Origin: Lachnospiraceae bacterium
GTDB taxonomy: Bacteria > Bacillota > Clostridia > Lachnospirales > Lachnospiraceae
Assembly: GCA_024680055.1 (NCBI GenBank)
Contig: JAILCP010000058.1
Coordinates: 62,001 to 126,000, forward strand
Length of the DNA stretch: 64,000 nt
Direction: 5' to 3'
Part shown: in pieces, positions 9,501 to 18,300 of the stretch
Position numbering within the stretch: position 1 is the first letter of the stretch
Layout: each line of letters starts with the position of its first letter
Translations under genes and position numbers: made by a program
Notes under the pieces: model-generated
Seen by the model: the letters and a program-made list of their open reading frames with translations, nothing else
What the model was told of the DNA's origin: nothing
The model's database searches: none

Positions 9501-10401
9501 ACATTGTTAAGATTTCCTGATTCATATCGTAATAGTACGCATGATCGGATAAAACATCTTCCATAGGTACATGTTCTGAATTGACTGTTTGAATAATGGA
9601 AGACAAATCACAATCCGGATTCAAATCTTTGTCCGGAACCAATATGACTTCATGAATACTGCTTGGAATCACATAAAAAGAGCAGCGAAACCTTCGCCCC
9701 AGTTTTTTTAGCAAATCAGGGTATAAAATGGCAGAAGCGCCATAGAAATCCTTTTGGTTGGATAAAACATACATGGAGGCAGCTTCTTTTGTATTCCACT
9801 GATAAAAGGAATCACAGTCTGACTGCGGCCAAATGGATTGAAGTATGGTTTCCATGCTTTTTAGTGAATACGGAAACAATTCCGGTGTGTTTTGAAGCGC
9901 AGCTTCATATAAGTCCCTACAACTGATGTTCCAGGACTTTATGTGCTCATTGCGTATTAAAATACTTCCGGATTGCTCATTGAAATTTTCCAGGTAATAA
10001 CAAAAACAAATTGCCAAATCCAAATAAGGAACATGAGGGACCTGTGATAAAAGTTCCTGGTTGGACCGATAATGAATCAATTTAAAAACAATATTATTTT
10101 TAATTAAATGAAAGCTGGAATAAAAATTGGCATCCAAAGTCTGTGGTGGACAATGGGTGGTATGAATCTGAAGAATTTCAGAAGTAATTTGATGAAACGT
10201 AAGATTTCCTTCTTTGAAATCTTTATAATAATCATTTAAATAAATGCTGGGAGCAATGTGGTGTCCTTGTTCCATGATTGAGACGGCATCCAGTTCCAGC
10301 GTGTTGTTTTTCAAAACATGCTGAATGGATATCATGGCCTGCTCTCCAAAATAGTCTGAGAAATACTGTTTGATTTCTGCTAAAAATGTTTGATAATCCA
10401 T
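9499..10401 (-). CDS. DUF5688 family protein, function unknown
   Basis: I place the start at the ATG at 10401 (GGAGG four bases upstream), giving 300 residues; the longer track frame lacks a ribosome site and crosses the promoter. The sequence fits the DUF5688 family common in Lachnospiraceae. It has an N-terminal MDYQTFLAEIKQYF helix, a central region with VPYLDLAICFCYYL, then MYVLSNQKDFYGASAILYPD and a C-terminal YVIPSSIHEVILVPD followed by LSDHAYYYD. No catalytic motif, signal peptide or membrane span was recognised. It is a lone minus-strand gene with its own promoter and two unusual inverted repeats in its leader. Confidence 0.8.
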   Translation of the reverse strand: MDYQTFLAEIKQYFSDYFGEQAMISIQHVLKNNTLELDAVSIMEQGHHIAPSIYLNDYYKDFKEGNLTFHQITSEILQIHTTHCPPQTLDANFYSSFHLIKNNIVFKLIHYRSNQELLSQVPHVPYLDLAICFCYYLENFNEQSGSILIRNEHIKSWNISCRDLYEAALQNTPELFPYSLKSMETILQSIWPQSDCDSFYQWNTKEAASMYVLSNQKDFYGASAILYPDLLKKLGRRFRCSFYVIPSSIHEVILVPDKDLNPDCDLSSIIQTVNSEHVPMEDVLSDHAYYYDMNQEILTM

Positions 10402-10495
10402 AAAACCTCCGTTTACTTTGTATGAAAAGGGGGCGGGACAATCATAGGCATCACCTTCTTTACTTAAAATTGTAATGTTCAATGAGAAATGATTT

Positions 10496-10537
10496 TGCAC
10501 GAATGTGCAGAAAAATAAATGAAACCACGAATGTGGT
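10496..10537 (-). repeat. Two tandem inverted repeats sharing the CACGAATGTG core
   Basis: TGCAC-GAAT-GTGCA (10496-10509) and ACCAC-GAAT-GTGGT (10524-10537) lie 28 bp apart, centre to centre. Each has 5-bp arms, the same four-base centre, and outer pairs that differ but still match. They fall at or just after the predicted transcription start of the DUF5688 gene, so they could be an operator pair or paired RNA hairpins. Confidence 0.6.
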
Positions 10538-10543
10538 GTTTTG

Positions 10544-10572
10544 ATAATAGCATGACTTATGGAGAAAAGCAA
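10544..10572 (-). promoter_or_regulatory. Promoter of the DUF5688 gene
   Basis: On the minus strand: TTGCTT (10572-10567), 17 bp, TATTAT (10549-10544). The predicted start of transcription coincides with the second inverted repeat, about 135 bp before the ATG. Confidence 0.6.
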
Positions 10573-10693
10573 GGGAATTGTGACTGAAAAATAGGTGAAG
10601 GTACTTCCATTTTTGTGTCATTTGTGTTAAAAATATAAGTGGACTGCAAACGTGAGAAAACGTTTGAACTTATTAAAGATTGGAGAGGAAATA

Positions 10694-11914
10694 ATGTCTA
10701 ATTATCAAAAAAGAAGAGAGGCAGAAGCATCCGAAAAACGTGCTGCTGCTACGAAGACAGCCGTAATTGTTATTATTACCATTGCAATAATAGCTGCAAT
10801 TATCGGTGTGTTCTATTATTTAAAGAATAATTCCACAGGATCCGGTGCTGCAAATACTGCATCCGGAGATCCAAACTACAATGTGGATGACTATGTTACA
10901 CTTGGAGATTACGAAGGAATCAAGGCTTACTATGTGAAACCTACCGTTTCTGACGATGATTTGAAATCCAAGAAAGATTCTATTTTAAACGAGGCAAAAG
11001 AATACAAGAACATTAAGAATCGTGGCGCTAAGAAGGGCGATACAGTAACCATCGATTTTGACGGAACTATTGACGGTGAATCCTTTGATGGTGGTACAGC
11101 ATCCGATCAGGAGTTTGTTCTTGGTGAGGGAAGCTACATCGATGGCTTTGAAGAAGGAATTGAAGGAATGAAGGTGGATGAAACAAAGACCTTAAACCTT
11201 ACTTTCCCTAAGGATTATAGCAATAAGGATGTTGCAGGAAAAGACGTTGTGTTTGAAGTAACTCTTACAAAAGCAAAGGAACTTTCCTACGATCCGAAGT
11301 GGAACGATGAATTCATCAAGAAGTATACAGACGGTGAATATACCACAACAGCTTCTTACGAGAAGAAACTTAAGAAAGACTTATTAAAGACAGCAACAGA
11401 AGAGTCTGACAGCAAGTTACAGTCTGATGTTTGGGATAAGGTTGTAGACAATGCCAAGGTAGATGGATATCCGGAATATGTTTACAACACTGTAAAGAAC
11501 AGAGTATCCTCTTATGTACAGAATGTAAGCTCTTCTTACGGTATTGACGAGAACACATTCTTACAGTACTTTGCAGGTGGTGTGACCATGGATGAGTATA
11601 TTATGAAATATGTGAACTCACAGTTGGTTGCAGAGAGCTTAATCAAGAAGCTTGATATTAAGGTTAGCGATAAAGAGTACAAGAAACTGGCTACAAAGGA
11701 TTTGGATACTTACGGTGTGGACAGCATCAAAGAATTGGAAAAATCCTATGGTAAAGACGAGCTTATGAAGAATTATGAGACTCAGAAGCTTTACGATTAC
11801 CTTGTTGATAAGGCAAAGGTTTCAAAAGTGACTCAGAAACAGTACGATGCGTTAACTGCTGATAGTGGAAGTGCGGTAGACAAAGCAAACGAAGAAGCCG
11901 GAGAAGATAAATAG
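10694..11914 (+). CDS. Membrane-anchored trigger-factor-like peptidyl-prolyl isomerase
   Basis: From ATG 10694 (GGAGAGG five bases upstream) the protein is 406 residues. A charged N-terminus leads into one membrane span (~22-44, VIVIITIAIIAAIIGVFYYL) and a Ser/Gly-rich linker. Then comes an FKBP domain of the trigger-factor kind (KKGDTVTIDFDGTIDGESF, GSYIDGFEEGIEGMKV, near 120-205) and an alpha-helical region resembling the trigger-factor C-terminal arm. The ribosome-binding domain of true trigger factor is replaced by the membrane anchor. The expected role is folding of exported proteins at the outer face of the membrane, with the N-terminus inside. The tail is rich in Asp/Glu. A terminator follows directly. 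Confidence 0.82.
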   Translation: MSNYQKRREAEASEKRAAATKTAVIVIITIAIIAAIIGVFYYLKNNSTGSGAANTASGDPNYNVDDYVTLGDYEGIKAYYVKPTVSDDDLKSKKDSILNEAKEYKNIKNRGAKKGDTVTIDFDGTIDGESFDGGTASDQEFVLGEGSYIDGFEEGIEGMKVDETKTLNLTFPKDYSNKDVAGKDVVFEVTLTKAKELSYDPKWNDEFIKKYTDGEYTTTASYEKKLKKDLLKTATEESDSKLQSDVWDKVVDNAKVDGYPEYVYNTVKNRVSSYVQNVSSSYGIDENTFLQYFAGGVTMDEYIMKYVNSQLVAESLIKKLDIKVSDKEYKKLATKDLDTYGVDSIKELEKSYGKDELMKNYETQKLYDYLVDKAKVSKVTQKQYDALTADSGSAVDKANEEAGEDK

Positions 11915-11929
11915 AATAAAGAAAAACAA

Positions 11930-11973
11930 ATCCCCCTGGAAATGGTATGAAACAGTTTCAGGGGGATATTTTT
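11930..11973 (+). terminator. Rho-independent terminator after the prolyl isomerase gene
   Basis: ATCCCCCTG pairs with CAGGGGGAT, with further partial pairing inside, followed by ATTTTT. Confidence 0.88.
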
Positions 11974-12032
11974 ATGGATATAGGAAGAAAATCAGTGTGA
12001 AATTAAAAAGTAAAATTAATTTCCATAAACTA

Positions 12033-12061
12033 TTGGCGAATAATCCATAATTTGATATAAT
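12033..12061 (+). promoter_or_regulatory. Promoter of tRNA-Thr and probably the queH gene string
   Basis: TTGGCG, 17 bp, TATAAT, with transcription expected to begin about 12 bp before the tRNA. Confidence 0.7.
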
Positions 12062-12080
12062 GATGGAGAATTTGGTTTAT

Positions 12081-12153
<73 letters not shown>

Positions 12154-12196
12154 TTTGAAGTTTATTGTGTAATACTTTTTATTATGCATTCAGGAG

Positions 12197-12835
12197 ATGA
12201 GTCGTATTAATTCAAATTTACCTACCCAGAAGGCCATGGATCTTCTTTTGGAAGAAATAAGTGCAGGAAATAAAGTTCCAACACTTCTTCTGCATAGTTG
12301 CTGTGCACCTTGCAGTAGTTATGTGTTGGAATATTTATCATCTTATTTTGAAATCTATGATTTTTATTACAATCCAAACATCGGCTCCAAAGAAGAGTAT
12401 GAGCACAGGGAACAAGAACTTTCAGGATTGATTGAGCGCATGCCGCTGAAAAATCCGGTTCACTTTATTGAAGGAAGGTATGAGCCGGAAGTCTTTTACC
12501 AAAAGGTGAAGGGGTATGAGAAGTGTCCTGAAAGAGGCGCGCGTTGTGAAATTTGTTTTGATTTGAGATTAAGGGAAAGTGCAAAGAAATGTAAAGAACT
12601 TGGATGTGATTATTTCGCTACAACCCTTACAATCAGCCCGTTGAAAGATGCTATAACGCTGAATAGAATCGGTGAAGCAGTGGGAAATGAAATAGGAGTG
12701 ACCTATTTACCATCTGATTTTAAGAAAAAAGGTGGATACCAAAGGTCTATTCAGCTGTCCAAAGAGTATGAATTGTACAGACAATCCTTTTGTGGATGTG
12801 TCTTTTCGAAAGGAGAGCAACATGAAGAAAGTTAG
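12197..12835 (+). CDS. queH: Epoxyqueuosine reductase QueH
   Basis: This enzyme performs the last step of queuosine synthesis, reducing epoxyqueuosine in tRNA to queuosine; QueH is the non-cobalamin alternative to QueG. The protein is 212 residues, with the family's cysteine motifs: HSCCAPC (Cys35, 36, 39), CPERGARCEICFDLRL in the middle, and SFCGCVFS near the C-terminus, plus FKKKGGYQRS. QueA, which makes the substrate, is encoded in this window at 34258. Start choice is uncertain: the ATG at 12197 directly abuts AGGAG, but a later ATG at 12236 would remove residues that look family-typical. The 3' end overlaps asd by 14 bp. Confidence 0.93.
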   Translation: MSRINSNLPTQKAMDLLLEEISAGNKVPTLLLHSCCAPCSSYVLEYLSSYFEIYDFYYNPNIGSKEEYEHREQELSGLIERMPLKNPVHFIEGRYEPEVFYQKVKGYEKCPERGARCEICFDLRLRESAKKCKELGCDYFATTLTISPLKDAITLNRIGEAVGNEIGVTYLPSDFKKKGGYQRSIQLSKEYELYRQSFCGCVFSKGEQHEES

Positions 12836-13898
12836 GGTTGGAATTTTAGGCGCTACCGGAATGGTAGGACAGAGATTTGTAACTTTATTGGAGAATCATC
12901 CGTATTTTGACGTTACGGTTCTTGCAGCCAGCAAGAGAAATGAAGGTAAGACATATGAGGAAGCGGTTGAGGGACGCTGGAAATTAGAATTGCCGATTCC
13001 GGAATATGCAAAGAAAATGAAACTGCGTGTGGTTACGGAAGTGGAAAGTGTAGCCAAAGACGTTGACTTTGTATTCTCTGCGGTTGATATGAATAAAGAT
13101 GAAATTCGTGCATTTGAAGAGGCTTATGCCAAGGCAGAAGTGATTGTGGTATCCAACAACAGTGCCCATCGCTGGACCAAAGATGTACCAATGATTTTAC
13201 CGGAAGTGAATTCAGATCATTTGGAAGTGGTAGAAGCTCAGAAAAAGCGTCTTGGAACAAAAAGAGGGTTTATTGTGGTGAAACCTAATTGTTCCATTCA
13301 AAGCTATGCACCGGTGATTGCTGCATTGAAGGAATTTAAGCCGACAAGGGCAGTGGTTACCACTTATCAGGCAATTTCCGGAGCCGGAAAGAATTTTGAA
13401 AGCTGGCCTGAAATGGTTGGAAATGTGATTCCATACATCGGCGGCGAAGAGGAAAAGAGTGAGAAGGAACCTTTAAAGATTTTGGGACATGTGGAAGATG
13501 GTCAAATTGTCAATGCCACAGAGCCTATGATTACTTGCCAGTGTGTAAGAGTTCCTGTTCTTGACGGACATACGGCGGCAGTATTTATTGATTTTGAGAA
13601 GAAACCAACAAAGGAACAGATTCTTGAAGCAATGAAGAATTACCGCGGTGAGCCTCAGGAATTGAATCTTCCTCACGCTCCAAAGCAGTTTATCCACTAC
13701 TTTGAAGAGGATAATCGCCCACAGGTTGCATTGGATGTGGACCTGGAAGGTGGAATGGCAATCAGTATCGGAAGAATGAGAGAAGATACAATGTTTGATT
13801 ATAAATTTATAGGACTTTCACATAACACCCTGCGAGGAGCTGCAGGCGGTGGATTGTTAAGTGCCGAACTTTTGTATGCAAAAGGATATTTTAATTAA
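12822..13898 (+). CDS. asd: Aspartate-semialdehyde dehydrogenase
   Basis: It reduces aspartyl phosphate to aspartate semialdehyde for lysine/diaminopimelate, methionine and threonine synthesis. From ATG 12822 (AGGAG six bases upstream) it is 358 residues; the track start 90 bp earlier lies inside queH. The N-terminal VGILGATGMVGQRF is the NADP-binding loop. Cys157 in VVKPNCSIQSYAP is the catalytic thiol, and GHTAAVF contains the conserved His region. SNNSAHRW and LPEVNSDH mark the archaeal/fungal-type subfamily, which is slightly longer than the E. coli type. The overlap with queH implies translational coupling. Confidence 0.96.
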   Translation: MKKVRVGILGATGMVGQRFVTLLENHPYFDVTVLAASKRNEGKTYEEAVEGRWKLELPIPEYAKKMKLRVVTEVESVAKDVDFVFSAVDMNKDEIRAFEEAYAKAEVIVVSNNSAHRWTKDVPMILPEVNSDHLEVVEAQKKRLGTKRGFIVVKPNCSIQSYAPVIAALKEFKPTRAVVTTYQAISGAGKNFESWPEMVGNVIPYIGGEEEKSEKEPLKILGHVEDGQIVNATEPMITCQCVRVPVLDGHTAAVFIDFEKKPTKEQILEAMKNYRGEPQELNLPHAPKQFIHYFEEDNRPQVALDVDLEGGMAISIGRMREDTMFDYKFIGLSHNTLRGAAGGGLLSAELLYAKGYFN

Positions 13899-13918
13899 TA
13901 GAGGATAGGAGATGCGTT

Positions 13919-15280
13919 ATGGCAGTCAGATCTACAGAACTAGAACAATTACAGAGCTTGTATGAAGAAAGAGATAATAACCTGGTTTTTGTTTACGGAA
14001 GAAGTAAAATGGAACAGGTGGAATTGATGAATCAATTCACTTTGAAGAAGAAGTCTGTTTTTTACTCCGCCAGTGAATGTTCTAACGATATGCAAAGAGA
14101 ATTCTTTGGAAAGTGTATATCAGATAGCTGTGATGTTTCAATTTTACAGAACGATTATGAGTCACTTTTTAACAGAATTAAAAGTGGAGATGAGACAAAA
14201 CTTGTATTGATTGTTCACCATGTGGAACGTATTATGAAGAAGAACTCGGATTTCTTTGAAGCTATTTTGAAATTAAAAGCAAAGAAATTGTACCCGGGCC
14301 CGGTTATGATTATTTTAATGTCAGAATCCCTGGTGTTTGCAGAGCAGGATTTAGAGGGATTACTGAAAAATCAAATGAAGAAATTTGATAAAATTATTAA
14401 GATATCAGAGTTGAAGTTTCTTGATGTGGTAAGAAAGTTCCCAAGTTTTACAACATCACAGTCTGTGGAAGTCTACGGTATTTTAGGTGGTGTTCCGGGA
14501 TATCTGAATCATTGGGATGCGAAAAAGACCATGAAAGAAAATGTATGCAAACTGGTTTTGGATAAAAACGGACCAATGCATAATGAGGCACATCAATATC
14601 TGGCTGCAGAACTTCGAGAATATGGTGTATATCAGACCATTCTTTCAAGTATTGCATCCGGAAAGGAAAAGTTAAATGATATTTTCCATTACACCGGATA
14701 TTCCAGACCAAAGATCAGTGTCTATATGAAAAATCTTGCTGCTTTTGAGGTAATCAGCAAGGTGTCATCCTTTGAAACCGGAGGTTGGGACAATACAAAG
14801 AAGGGTGTATATCGTATAAGCAATACCTTTTTGAATTTTTATTATCGTTTTGTATTTCCGTATCAGAGTCAGCTTGAGACCATGAAACCGGAAGCGTTTT
14901 ACGATAAATACATTGAGCCTGAAATCGATGGATTTTTAAATCTTACCTTCCAGAAGGTATGTATGGAATTCCTTCAGTTATCCAGCGCAGTGCATCAGTT
15001 GCCGATTGAAATTGTAAAAATCGGTACATGGATTGGAAAACAGGGAACCATTGATATTATTGCCCAGGATAAGATTCGAAATACCATTGTAGGTATGTGC
15101 AGTTGGGCAGAAGACAGCTTCACATACGATATGTATAAAGAACTTCTTGATAATATGGCAGCTGCCAAAGTAAAATCTGACTACAGATATTTGTTCTCAG
15201 CAAAGAAATTTGATGAGACTTTACTTCGTGCTGCAAATCTGGATCCTCGTATCATTATTGTAGACATGAACGAAATGTAA
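13919..15280 (+). CDS. AAA-ATPase/DUF234-like protein with degenerate catalytic motifs
   Basis: This 453-residue protein has the layout of the archaeal-type AAA ATPase plus DUF234 family: an N-terminal P-loop-like domain (~1-220), a winged helix (~240-300) and a C-terminal PD-(D/E)XK-like domain (~330-453). Each catalytic site appears lost. The Walker A position reads VYGRSKMEQVEL, where family members have GRRRxGKT. Walker B reads LVLIVHHVERI without the acidic pair. The nuclease-like motif reads TIDIIAQ...GMCSW where EID...ECKW is usual. GGVPGYL and the DUF234 FYYRFVFPYQ segment are preserved, so it is folded and maintained rather than decaying. It lies 21 bp from asd and the topoisomerase gene. 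Confidence 0.75.
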   Translation: MAVRSTELEQLQSLYEERDNNLVFVYGRSKMEQVELMNQFTLKKKSVFYSASECSNDMQREFFGKCISDSCDVSILQNDYESLFNRIKSGDETKLVLIVHHVERIMKKNSDFFEAILKLKAKKLYPGPVMIILMSESLVFAEQDLEGLLKNQMKKFDKIIKISELKFLDVVRKFPSFTTSQSVEVYGILGGVPGYLNHWDAKKTMKENVCKLVLDKNGPMHNEAHQYLAAELREYGVYQTILSSIASGKEKLNDIFHYTGYSRPKISVYMKNLAAFEVISKVSSFETGGWDNTKKGVYRISNTFLNFYYRFVFPYQSQLETMKPEAFYDKYIEPEIDGFLNLTFQKVCMEFLQLSSAVHQLPIEIVKIGTWIGKQGTIDIIAQDKIRNTIVGMCSWAEDSFTYDMYKELLDNMAAAKVKSDYRYLFSAKKFDETLLRAANLDPRIIIVDMNEM

Positions 15281-15301
15281 GAAGGATAAGGAGTTTAAGA
15301 G

Positions 15302-18300
15302 TTGGGAAAGGCACTCATTATAACTGAGAAGCCATCGGTTGCCAGAGAATTTGCCAGAGTTTTGTCGGTAAAAGGTAACCGAGAGGGCTATATTGAAAAT
15401 GATAAATATGTCATCAGCTGGTGTGTAGGCCATCTTGTAGGGATGGTTTATCCGGAAAGCTACGATGAGAAGTATAAAAAGTGGAGATTGGAAGATCTCC
15501 CTTTTTTGCCTAATAAATATAAGTATGACGTAATTGATGGGGTAAAAGCTCAGTATGGGGTTGTACATGGACTTTTGCACAGAGAAGACATTGATGTTGT
15601 TTATTGGGCAGGCGACGCAGGAAAAGAAGGACAGACCATAGAAGAGAATATTCGTAATTTTGGCGGCGTGAGAGAGGGCATGAAGGAACTGCGTGTCTGG
15701 ATTGATTCTCAGACCGATGAGGAGTTGCTTCGTGGCATTAACGAGGCTAAAGACATGGAAGAATATGCAAATCTGGGGAAGTCCGGTATTATGAGAACCA
15801 TAGAAGACTATGCCATGGGAATTAATTTTTCAAGGGCCATGTCGGTAAAATATGGAAACCTGTTAAACAATGCGGCAGGCACTAAATCCTATACGGCCAT
15901 TGCCATTGGAAGGGTCATGACCTGTGTTCTTGGAATGGTTGTAATCAGAGAGAGAGAAATTCGGGATTTCGAAGGCACTCCATTTTACAAAGTAATAGGA
16001 TCGTTTACAGACCTTGGGATTTTGGGTGAGTTTCGAGCATGTGAAGGCTCGGCTTACTTTGAGTCCTTATTGTTGTACAAAGAAAATGGTTTCAAGAAAA
16101 AAGAAGACGCTCTGGAATTAATCAGTAAGCTGGAAAATAAAACTCCCAAGGTAAAAGAAATTGATATTTTTACAGGAAAGAAAAATCCACAGCTTCTTTT
16201 TAACCTGGCAGAGCTTCAGGCAGAGTGTTCCAAACGATTTAAAATCAGCCCGGAACAGACCCTTGCGGTGGCCCAGACCTTGTATGAAAGAAAGTTGACC
16301 ACCTATCCAAGAACGGATGCAAGAGTTTTAACTGCTGCTGTGGCAAAGGAAATCACCAGAAACATCTACGGAATCAAGGATTTTGAACCGACAAAACAAT
16401 TTGCGAAAACCATTATCGATAACAAATGGTTTCACAACTGTAATAAAAAACCGTACACCGATGATTCCAAGGTAACAGACCACTATGCCATTATTCCAAC
16501 CGGAAATTATAAGGCATATGATGGGCTAAGTTCCCTTGAAAAAGCGGTTTATGAAATGATTGTTCGAAGATTTTTGGCAATCTTTTATCCGCCGGCAGAA
16601 TACGATAACCTGAAAATGGTAACAGAAATGGGAGGGGAACACTTTTTTACCTCTGCAAAGGTGTTAAAAAGCTCCGGCTTTTTGGAAGTCATCGGTAAAA
16701 ATACTTCCGATGAGGAAAATGAAAACGGGGAAGAAGTCAACTCCAAAGAGATTATCGAATTGGCAAGAACACTAAAGGTGGGTGATGAAATTTCCTGCCT
16801 GGGCATGGAATTAAAAGAGGGCGCAACCAAGCCGCCAAAACGTTATACCACAGGAACCATGATTCTTGCCATGGAAAACGCGGGACAATTGATCGAAGAC
16901 GAAGAACTTCGTGCCCAAATAAAGGGTTCCGGAATCGGAACCTCAGCCACCAGGGCGGAAATTATTGCCAAGCTGGTAAGGGTAGGCTATTTGCAATTAA
17001 ATACCAAAACCCAGGTGCTTTCTCCAAGACCTCTTGGTGAAATGATTTATGAGGTTGTGAATTTAACGGTTCCGGCCCTTTTAAATCCTAAAATGACCGC
17101 ATCCTGGGAAAAGGGACTGGACGGTATTACCAATGGAAGTGTGGAATTTGAAAGCTATCGCGAAAAGCTGGAAGATTTTATTCGAAAAGAGACCATGAAC
17201 ATTGTGAACAGTGATCTGAAGGAAGTGATTTCCCAAAAGATTCTGGAATTCACCGATGTAAATAACGGAGGCAGCGTTCCAAGGGTAAAAATCGGTGTTT
17301 CCTGTCCAAAATGCGGCGGAAACATGGTAACCACGCCATTTGGCTACGGCTGTGAAAATTACAATAAAGACGGAAGCGGATGCAATTTTTCCATTGGTAC
17401 CATTGCTTCAAGAACCCTTGGGGTCAATGAGGTGAAGCAACTTTTATCCAATGGGCGTACCGAAGTGCTATCCGGATTTTCCAGTCGTGCAGGGAAAAAG
17501 TTTAAGGCGGCCTTAGTCCTTTCAAAGGACGAAAAGGGGCAGCCGCAGATCAACTTTGAATTTGAAAATGAAGATCCGGTGGAATTAGAGGGAATTACCT
17601 GTCCACACTGTGGTGGAACCCTGTTGAAAATGCCTTACGGATATCGTTGTAAAAATTCCATGGCGACAGAGGAGAATGAAACTGCCACCTGCCGGTTTTC
17701 TGTTGGCAGTATTTGCGGAAAAAAACTAAGTGAGGATCAGTTTTACGATCTGGTGCAAAAGGGAAGAACCGACACCATTCGCGGTTTTAAAAGTAAATCC
17801 GGAAAATCCTTTGATGCCAATCTTACCTTAAAGAAAACAGAAGAAGGCTATCAGATTGCCTTTGATTTTGAAAATGTAAAGGCAAAAGAGGTAAAAGACG
17901 TACAGTGCCCGGTTTGCGGAAAAGCCATGATTGAGGTTCCTTTTGGCTATATGTGCGAAGGACACAAAAAGGATGACGAAAACAGCTGTCCTTTTGTGGT
18001 AGGACAGATATCCGGAAAGAAATTAAGTACCAAACAGTTGAAAAGCCTTTTGACGGAAGGAAAGACGGAGCTGATTGACGGTTTTGAAAGCAAGACAAAA
18101 AAACGTTTTTCCGCAGTGGTAAAGCTGGAAAAGGATGAAAACGGAAGACTGCGACCAACCTTTGATTTTAACGACAGGGAAGCAAGAATGATCGACGATT
18201 TTTTTTGCCCTTTGTGTCATGGGAAAATGATGAAAACTTCCTTTGGTTATGGCTGCAGTAATTACGATCCGAATCAGGAAGACAGCTGCAGATTTTCCAT

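Noticed and set aside
9503-9520. TTGTTAAGATTTCCTG as a Rex site
   Set aside because: Only the left half matches and it lies in the 3' end of a coding region.
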